DNA of 11,034 bases, from assembly GCA_023441905.1 (NCBI GenBank), contig JAEZNC010000164.1:1-11034 (forward strand), read 5' to 3'. Positions 6,148 through 11,034 of this stretch are shown here, piece by piece. Below the pieces are notes generated by a model. It was not told the DNA's origin. It ran no database searches and worked only from the letters and a program-made list of their open reading frames with translations. Positions within the stretch are counted from its first letter, which is position 1, and every line of letters starts with the position of its first letter. Both the position numbers and the translations under genes were made by a program. Origin of the DNA: Bacillota bacterium (GTDB taxonomy: Bacteria; Bacillota; Clostridia; Christensenellales; SZUA-584).

Positions 6148-8427
6148 CTATAAAAGCCGCCTGTTCTTAATGACGCGAGCCCACAAATAACCCGGCAGGC
6201 CAAGCTCACGCCGCAGGCGCCGCTCCAGTTCATCGCTGAAGGCCGAGAGACGGTTCACATCGTCTGCTGTCGGTTCTTTGCGTCCAAAACGCATAAGGAT
6301 GACAGACGCACAAGCTTCCGCCATTTTGTGTTCGCCGAGCCGTTCATCCATACGCTGCGCAAAGCTTAAAATCGTATCGGAAGGAAGCTGCCGTATGCCG
6401 AGGCAAGCGGCCTGAAGAAGGATTTTACGGTAATACGTATCCAGTCTGTCGCTATTGCTTATATTTTTCTGCGTCCTTTTCACACCATAGCCGCTTTTAT
6501 TAAGCGTGATAAAGCGGCTCAGAACAAACAGCATGGACAAGACCAATAAACCTCCGAGCACAATAAGAAAAATCAGAAGAGCCTGAGGGAAGCCTTCCGA
6601 TGGTGAGAGCTCCCTGTTAAGATTGGCTGCTGTTTCAGATCCGGGCGTGGGAACGGGCGGCATAAAATTGGATGACTGCTGAGCCATTTCAACAACGGCG
6701 TCTTCGTCAAAACTCCAGCTTGTGGCGTCAAAAGGAACCCAGCCAATACCTTGAAAATATATCTCCGTCCACGCATGGGCCATGGCGTTCGTGGCCACAT
6801 AGGAATCGTCGGCCTTTGCAAGAGGGCTTCTTTTAAGCCCGAACCCAATCACATAACGGGCGGGCAAACCAACACACCGCGACATGACCGTCATTGCGCT
6901 TGCGAAATACACGCAATAGCCTTTTTTTTGCTGCAGGAAGGAGGCGACGAAATCGTCACCCTCTTGCGGATTGCCCGGCGTCAGCGTGTAGTCGCAGTGG
7001 CCGGAAAGCCAGCTCCTTATCGCAAGAGCCTTCTCATATGGCGTCTGAGAGCCTGAGGTAATATCCATCGATGTGTCATAGACCGATTGAGGAAGCGTAT
7101 CGGGCAGCAGCAGATATTTGGCCTTAACCGCATTCAGGGCCGGGTCGGGCTCTTGGGCTGTGAGCTTCTCTAGAGCCAGCATGTTTTTATCAAAATCCGG
7201 AGCTTCTGTGTTAAAAACAATGGTTTTAAAAGAATAGCTGAATGTTTGCTGAGATTTGAGCGTAAACAGCTCAGACTGGTTGTTAAAAAATATGTCGGCC
7301 GTGTCGGGTTTCTCGCTGTTGATTGAGGTCACCTTGCCGGCGCAAAACAACGTTCTTCCTTGCAGAGCGCTGGTGACCTTCAGCTCGGCTGGCATGGTGA
7401 GCTTTTCGGCAAGCGCTTGAATCTCCGGGCTGCCGCCCGGCTGGTTTAAACCAAATGCATCCGTCCGCTGCGTGCTTGAGAATAGGCTTTGCAGCCTGTA
7501 GCGCTGCCGCGAAAAAGAATCGTACCATCGGGATCCGTCATAGGTATCGAATATCACGCCGGTCAGCCGGACGGGCGTATTCGTTTTAACGCGCAGCGCG
7601 ATATCGTTATTGACGGTAATATCTCCGCCCAGCCTGTTTTCAAGCGGTGAGAAGCCAGTGAGTGCCATATTGAAAGACCCGTCTGAAGGGGCTTTGTTTG
7701 GATTGAACCCGAGATAATCGATGACATCCTGCACGGCGTTGACGAACGGCTTGCACTGCCAGTCCGTGTTGTTTGCCGGGCCTATAATAAAAGCGACGAA
7801 AAGCAGAACCGGCATGACGATGATTGCCGAAACAGACAACATGGCGCTGGTGATACCGCTTGTTTCGCGTCTGCTGATTTTGTTGCCCCGCATTTTTGCA
7901 AGCGACACAAAAAGCACGAAAAGCAGCATGATCACAATAGGCCACAGCGCGGCAGACTTGCTCAACACAGCCGAAATGAGCATGGCAAGCACAGCGGGCG
8001 GGAGGATGTAGAAAAAGAAGAGCTTGCGAAAGAATGCAAATATCAGAATGGCCACCGGCAGCACATAGGCCGCATGCACGATGAACATACTTCCGTTGGC
8101 CGAGTAAGGCAGCGTGTCGAGATATCCGCTTGCACACCACTCAAAAAAACCGCCGATATATGAAAGGAGCGCTTCATTCGTTTCAAGCAACGAGGAAATG
8201 ATGACGACCAACAACACCGCGAAGCCCAGAAAAGACGGCAGCAGCCACCATTTTCGGGAGAACAGCACAATAAGCGCCGTATTTATGAGCATAAAAAGCA
8301 GGCATTCTCCCCAGCCGACATCCATGCGAAAAACCGGAAAAAGAAGAACGCAAACGGGCGTGCCGAGCAGCAGAGTGCAAAAGCCATCTGCAAACAGGTC
8401 TGCGGTTTTCGAGTTCAGAAATTTCAT
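6148..8427 (-). CDS. Membrane transglutaminase-like protein with DUF3488-type N-terminus and DUF4129-like tail (TgpA type)
   Basis: A 759-residue membrane protein. About six to seven hydrophobic helices occupy residues 14-216. A long extracytoplasmic region follows, including a transglutaminase-like core at roughly 455-575, then one more helix (about 615-638) and a cytoplasmic, Arg-rich, DUF4129-like tail. The papain-like catalytic triad is visible: Cys505 in KKGYCVYFASAM, His551 in AMAHAWTEIYF and Asp567 in GWVPFDAT. The family is best known from TgpA of Pseudomonas, whose substrate is not settled; a role in modifying or cleaving proteins or peptides at the envelope is inference. The start ATG has GAGGGA shortly upstream and lies 7 bases after the stop of the DUF58 gene. 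It is last in the moxR-DUF58-transglutaminase operon. Confidence 0.93.
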   Translation of the reverse strand: MKFLNSKTADLFADGFCTLLLGTPVCVLLFPVFRMDVGWGECLLFMLINTALIVLFSRKWWLLPSFLGFAVLLVVIISSLLETNEALLSYIGGFFEWCASGYLDTLPYSANGSMFIVHAAYVLPVAILIFAFFRKLFFFYILPPAVLAMLISAVLSKSAALWPIVIMLLFVLFVSLAKMRGNKISRRETSGITSAMLSVSAIIVMPVLLFVAFIIGPANNTDWQCKPFVNAVQDVIDYLGFNPNKAPSDGSFNMALTGFSPLENRLGGDITVNNDIALRVKTNTPVRLTGVIFDTYDGSRWYDSFSRQRYRLQSLFSSTQRTDAFGLNQPGGSPEIQALAEKLTMPAELKVTSALQGRTLFCAGKVTSINSEKPDTADIFFNNQSELFTLKSQQTFSYSFKTIVFNTEAPDFDKNMLALEKLTAQEPDPALNAVKAKYLLLPDTLPQSVYDTSMDITSGSQTPYEKALAIRSWLSGHCDYTLTPGNPQEGDDFVASFLQQKKGYCVYFASAMTVMSRCVGLPARYVIGFGLKRSPLAKADDSYVATNAMAHAWTEIYFQGIGWVPFDATSWSFDEDAVVEMAQQSSNFMPPVPTPGSETAANLNRELSPSEGFPQALLIFLIVLGGLLVLSMLFVLSRFITLNKSGYGVKRTQKNISNSDRLDTYYRKILLQAACLGIRQLPSDTILSFAQRMDERLGEHKMAEACASVILMRFGRKEPTADDVNRLSAFSDELERRLRRELGLPGYLWARVIKNRRLL

Positions 8428-8434
8428 CGTTCCC

Positions 8435-9601
8435 TCACAATAGCATGCCGCTGAGTTTTAAAGAGGCATCACTGCCCGGTTCCACGTTCAGCGTCGGTAT
8501 CGGCGAGCCGTTTCGCTGACCTCCCACCAATATCATTGAAACAGCCGTATGGGCAGAAAAAACACGATGGATCATTTGAGTTGTGTCCGGTGACGGGTTT
8601 TGAGTCAATATAAACAATGACTTTGCTGCAGCCGCTTGAGCGCAGGCGGTCTTAATCACATCGGTCAGGGTCGAACCCTGTTCAAAAGGAAGCAGCGCGA
8701 GATGACGCCGCAGATCATCGAAGTGAGATATCGCATCGCACATATAGGATTTTGTAACGCCGGTGGCGCTTAGCAGGCTCACGGTCTGGTTCTTTGCCAG
8801 GCTGTAAAGCGCGATGCACGCGGCGCACTCGCAAACAGTATCCGCATAAATGAGCGCTTCTTCACCGCTCAGCGCATGAAGGCCCGTATCCACGAGAAGG
8901 ACGATATGCTCGCGTTCGGGAAACTCGTATTGTTTGACGTAAAGCTCACCCAATTGGGCGGTCTTTTTCCAATTGATATGTTTCATCGTATCGCCGTTCT
9001 GATACAGGCGCGCGCCCGCCACGCTGTCTCCGTTCTCGGCGTGCCTTAAATACGTGGCGCGATGCAGCTTTGAATCGTTCACCTGGCTTGGAAGCGAATC
9101 CGGAATATCGGCTTTGGGCAGCACGGTAAGTTCGCTCATGCGGTAAAAAGAAAAACGCCGCATGTCGAAAGACATTGTGACAAGGCCGAAAATATCGGTC
9201 ACTTTGATTTTTGTCATACCGACAGTGTATCGGCCTCTGTAAGGCGTCATCACAGGTATCTCAAATACCTGCCCGGTAAAAGGTGCAAGGCTGAACAGCA
9301 GGTTGATATTCTCACGCACCGATACGACGCGGACATAAACCTCGATGAGGGACAACGGCACAGGGCGCTCGTTGACGATTTCAAGATGCAAGGAGGTAAG
9401 TTCCCCTTTGACGCGGATTTTATCCGACAGATCCTGTTTATATGAAAAGGAATAAAAGGTCCAGAAATTTAGAATGACCATGGCGATGACAACAAGAAGC
9501 TGCGTTAAAAACACAAGGTAATAGATTCGCAGACCTGTATACATTCCAAAGATCAAGCATATGAGCATGATGCCGTAATAAGACCACTTAATGGCTTTCA
9601 T
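8435..9601 (-). CDS. DUF58 / VWA-like membrane-anchored protein
   Basis: A 388-residue protein with two N-terminal membrane helices (about 9-25 and 28-47), a beta-rich middle part, and the DUF58 signature with Arg198, Tyr200, GD (203-204), and INWKKTAQLGELYVKQYE (209-226). A von Willebrand A-like fold begins at IVLLVDTG. The metal-site motif, normally Asp-x-Ser-x-Ser in VWA domains, reads Asp238-Thr-Gly-Leu-His here, so classical MIDAS metal binding is doubtful. Proteins of this family are paired with MoxR ATPases, which probably remodel them or act with them in envelope processes. Its start codon overlaps the moxR stop (ATGA, 9598-9601), a sign of translational coupling, and the transglutaminase gene follows 7 bases later. 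Confidence 0.92.
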   Translation of the reverse strand: MKAIKWSYYGIMLICLIFGMYTGLRIYYLVFLTQLLVVIAMVILNFWTFYSFSYKQDLSDKIRVKGELTSLHLEIVNERPVPLSLIEVYVRVVSVRENINLLFSLAPFTGQVFEIPVMTPYRGRYTVGMTKIKVTDIFGLVTMSFDMRRFSFYRMSELTVLPKADIPDSLPSQVNDSKLHRATYLRHAENGDSVAGARLYQNGDTMKHINWKKTAQLGELYVKQYEFPEREHIVLLVDTGLHALSGEEALIYADTVCECAACIALYSLAKNQTVSLLSATGVTKSYMCDAISHFDDLRRHLALLPFEQGSTLTDVIKTACAQAAAAKSLFILTQNPSPDTTQMIHRVFSAHTAVSMILVGGQRNGSPIPTLNVEPGSDASLKLSGMLL

Positions 9602-10548
9602 GATACACCGGGCACTTTGACAGACTGCAGTACGAGGTGCACGAGATCCTCAGCCGAGTCGTTTTCCTGCACCGCCTCGAGACTCAGCACCAGCCGGTGA
9701 GCAAGCACGGGCACGGCCACGGCTTGAACATCATCGGGCAGCGTGAAGCTGCGGCCCTGAAGCATGGCGCGGGCCATGGCGGCGTTCATCAGCGCAAGAG
9801 ATCCGCGCGGGCTGATGCCAAGGGTAATGCGGCTGTGACGGCGTGTGGCTTCGGCAATTGACACGATATAATCCATAATTGCATCCTCGCAGATAATGCC
9901 GGCGTGAAAGGCGCGCAGGCGCAGAATATCTTCCGCAGAGGCGACAGGCGCAATGGTATTGAGCGGTTTCTCGCCTTTGTTGCGCCGCAGTATATCAATC
10001 TCCTCGCCTTTTTGGGGATAACCGATGGAAAGCTTAAATAAAAACCGGTCGAGCTGCGCTTCGGGCAGCGGGTATGTGCCCACGTGCTCAATGGGGTTTT
10101 GTGTGGCCATTACGATAAACGGCTGGGGAACGGGATAGCTGATTCCGTCAATGGTCACCTGAGCTTCCTGCATGACCTCAAGAAGGCTTGATTGTGTTTT
10201 GGGGCTTGTACGATTAATTTCGTCCGCCAGCACCACCTGTGCCATAACACCGCCGAACACAACATCACGTTCACCGGTACGCGTATTGAATACAGTATAC
10301 CCTGTCACATCAGACGGCAGCACATCGGGCGTGAACTGTATACGTCGGTGTGAGCATTTTAATGAGCGGGCGAGCGCAGAGACAAGGGTTGTTTTGCCAA
10401 GCCCCGGCACATCCTCAATGAGCACATGACCGCTGCAAATAAGAGCGGCTAAAATCATTTCAATAATATCCTCTTTGCCGACAAAAACTTTCCCAATGTT
10501 TTCTTTGACGCGTAAAATCAGATCCAAAGTGGATTTCATATCATTCAT
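9598..10548 (-). CDS. MoxR-family AAA+ ATPase
   Basis: A 316-residue cytosolic ATPase, first gene of the operon. Motifs in order: Walker A EDVPGLGKTT (Lys52), Walker B VVLADEINR (Asp109, Glu110), sensor 1 MATQNP (Asn151), arginine finger in LPEAQLDRF (Arg168), and sensor 2 GISPRGSLAL (Arg248). The length and the C-terminal lid are usual for the MRP subfamily. All catalytic residues are present. Such ATPases are thought to act as chaperone-like remodelers of the VWA/DUF58 protein encoded next door. The start at 10548 has GAGGA 9 bases upstream; Met4 at 10539 is an alternative with less spacing support. The gene is preceded on the same strand by a structured RNA candidate and an intrinsic terminator, suggesting regulated read-through. 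The 102 bases between terminator and start have no clear promoter. Confidence 0.95.
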   Translation of the reverse strand: MNDMKSTLDLILRVKENIGKVFVGKEDIIEMILAALICSGHVLIEDVPGLGKTTLVSALARSLKCSHRRIQFTPDVLPSDVTGYTVFNTRTGERDVVFGGVMAQVVLADEINRTSPKTQSSLLEVMQEAQVTIDGISYPVPQPFIVMATQNPIEHVGTYPLPEAQLDRFLFKLSIGYPQKGEEIDILRRNKGEKPLNTIAPVASAEDILRLRAFHAGIICEDAIMDYIVSIAEATRRHSRITLGISPRGSLALMNAAMARAMLQGRSFTLPDDVQAVAVPVLAHRLVLSLEAVQENDSAEDLVHLVLQSVKVPGVS

Positions 10549-10650
10549 AATTGAAAGTCCTCACAAATGCGTTAATTAACAGTAAGAGGCCGAATAACAA
10601 TATTGTACTATGAATCACAATTTTTATCGAGAGTTTTTTTTAGACTTGGT

Positions 10651-10678
10651 TATATAAAAAGAGCCGCTGAAAAGCGGC
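10651..10678 (-). terminator. Intrinsic terminator upstream of moxR
   Basis: On the minus strand GCCGCT pairs perfectly with AGCGGC around a TTTC loop, followed by TC and then five T (10660-10656). This is a canonical rho-independent terminator for leftward transcription. On the plus strand no T-run follows the hairpin. It stops transcripts arriving from the right, just ahead of the moxR operon. Confidence 0.8.
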
Positions 10679-10747
10679 CCATGATTGTTGGGGGCTAACG
10701 AGGGTGTCAGGGCCGGGACAAGCCACAACAAATAGACAGCCCTCGTT
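10656..10747 (-). ncRNA. Candidate structured leader or small RNA ahead of the moxR operon
   Basis: Reading the minus strand from about 10747, the RNA opens with AACGAGGG, which pairs perfectly with CCCTCGTT at 10704-10697. Past one bulged C the stem continues with TGTC (10738-10735) and GACA (10708-10705). The loop contains TTGTTG (10731-10726), complementary to CAACAA just after the stem (10690-10685), so an H-type pseudoknot is possible. The loop also contains CGGCCC (10715-10710), complementary to GGGCCG (10680-10675), which includes part of the 5' arm of the terminator. That pairing would exclude the terminator. A promoter-like TATAAT precedes the RNA by the right distance. I do not recognise it as a known riboswitch, SRP RNA, 6S RNA or T-box. 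It could be an attenuator for moxR or an independent small RNA of about 90 bases. Confidence 0.5.
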
Positions 10748-10750
10748 GTC

Positions 10751-10756
10751 ATTATA
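10751..10756 (-). promoter_or_regulatory. -10 box of the leader RNA
   Basis: Perfect TATAAT on the minus strand. The start of transcription would fall near 10744-10748, just at the first strand of the RNA's long stem. No good -35 match is seen at 16-18 bases, so an activator or a different sigma factor may be involved. Confidence 0.45.
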
Positions 10757-10839
10757 GTAGCTCATCTCACTTAACCACCGCTTAACAATCTTTCTCGGAT
10801 TGACATTAAAAACAAAATTATCAAATTAACAAAATGATA

Positions 10840-10868
10840 GTGCCGCAGTATATCTTATACTGCGGCAC
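10840..10868. repeat. Perfect 13-bp stem-loop
   Basis: GTGCCGCAGTATA pairs without mismatch with TATACTGCGGCAC around a 3-base loop (TCT, 10853-10855). Neither side has a classical T-run; the minus strand continues TATCATTTTG, slightly U-rich. It may be an atypical terminator or a dyad operator between the divergent leftward operon and the gene to the right. Function unassigned. Confidence 0.65.
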
Positions 10869-10926
10869 GGAATATAACCATATTATAAAAAATAGTAGAA
10901 ATCATTTCAAGTATTAATGAATAAAA

Positions 10927-10953
10927 TGTTGAAATCTATCGAAAATTGTCGAA
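10927..10953 (+). promoter_or_regulatory. Three tandem Spo0A-box-like heptamers
   Basis: TGTTGAA (10927-10933), TATCGAA (10937-10943) and TGTCGAA (10947-10953) follow one another with exactly 3 bases between them, a 10-base period. The last is a perfect match to the Spo0A box TGTCGAA; the others have one mismatch each. A tandem pair at this spacing is the known binding geometry of Spo0A dimers at Bacillus promoters. They lie about 44-70 bases before the predicted transcription start of the rightward promoter, a position suited to activation. Inference from sequence only. Confidence 0.5.
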
Positions 10954-10984
10954 GAAAATGCTGAATCACTGCCTAAAAAGGTCA

Positions 10985-11034
10985 TATAATATTTTTTGCG
11001 TCGTCAAAAAAAACGTCAAGAAGGGGGCGGGCAT
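10985..11034 (+). promoter_or_regulatory. Promoter -10 box and RBS of a rightward gene starting at the window edge
   Basis: TATAAT at 10985-10990 has no good -35 (CTGAAT at 10961-10966 is poor), as expected for an activator-dependent promoter. The purine-rich AAGGGGG at 11021-11027 looks like a strong RBS. The window ends in AT at 11033-11034, so an ATG at 11033 is likely if the next base is G. The coding part is outside the window and the gene cannot be named. Confidence 0.45.

Noticed and set aside
10690..10750. SRP (4.5S) RNA on the plus strand, because of a GTCAGGGCCGGGACAAGCC stretch
   Set aside because: The conserved GGAAGG loop and AGCAG side are missing, and the promoter and terminator signals are on the other strand.
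1..11034. CRISPR array, tRNA, rRNA, complete insertion sequence or prophage genes
   Set aside because: No regularly spaced repeat series, no cloverleaf with a CCA end, and no transposase, integrase or phage-like frame was seen on either strand.

Overview
The window looks like a chromosomal segment of an endospore-forming, Gram-positive member of the Clostridia. The signs are Firmicutes-style Shine-Dalgarno sites (AGGAG and GAGGA types), a lipoprotein sugar-binding protein, a receiver-HDOD regulator, and a tandem set of Spo0A-type boxes at the right edge. This is inference from gene content; no rRNA or tRNA is present.

Left block (1-2350, + strand): pentose uptake and catabolism. A XylF-type sugar-binding lipoprotein enters from the left edge, so the 5' end of its gene lies outside the window. 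Next comes a wrecked C-terminal fragment of an FGGY sugar kinase (a frame change, a one-base homopolymer insertion, a nonsense codon and another frame change). An intact L-ribulose-5-phosphate 4-epimerase (AraD) follows. The binding protein would capture a pentose for an ABC importer, and AraD would feed D-xylulose 5-phosphate to the pentose phosphate pathway. The local kinase is dead, so phosphorylation must come from elsewhere. Between kinase fragment and epimerase lies an unusual ribosome-binding site with a 9-codon minicistron.

Intergenic 2351-2712 holds three stem-loops. Two are diverged copies of one 25-base hairpin; the second copy is followed by a T6 run and is the probable terminator.

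Central block (2713-6130, + strand): a two-component cluster. A stand-alone receiver lacks the phosphorylatable aspartate (Asn in its place). A broken C-terminal remnant of a second receiver follows. Then come a membrane histidine kinase with almost no extracellular sensor and, 10 bases later, a receiver-HDOD output protein. The last two are translationally close and probably form the working kinase/regulator pair.

Right block (6148-10548, - strand): a compact three-gene operon in the order MoxR-type AAA+ ATPase, DUF58 protein, membrane transglutaminase-like protein. It has a 4-base ATGA overlap and a 7-base gap. This is a widespread conserved module, probably acting at the cell envelope; its exact substrate is unknown. 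Upstream of moxR on the same strand is a compact structured RNA candidate behind a perfect TATAAT box. It has a long closing stem, a possible pseudoknot and a 6-bp antiterminator-like pairing, and it ends in an intrinsic terminator about 105 bases before the moxR start. This looks like a cis-acting attenuator or riboswitch, or a small RNA, and is the best candidate for something undescribed here.

Right edge (10840-11034): a perfect 13-bp stem-loop, then three Spo0A-box-like heptamers at exact 10-base steps, a TATAAT box and a purine-rich RBS for a rightward gene that starts just past the window end.
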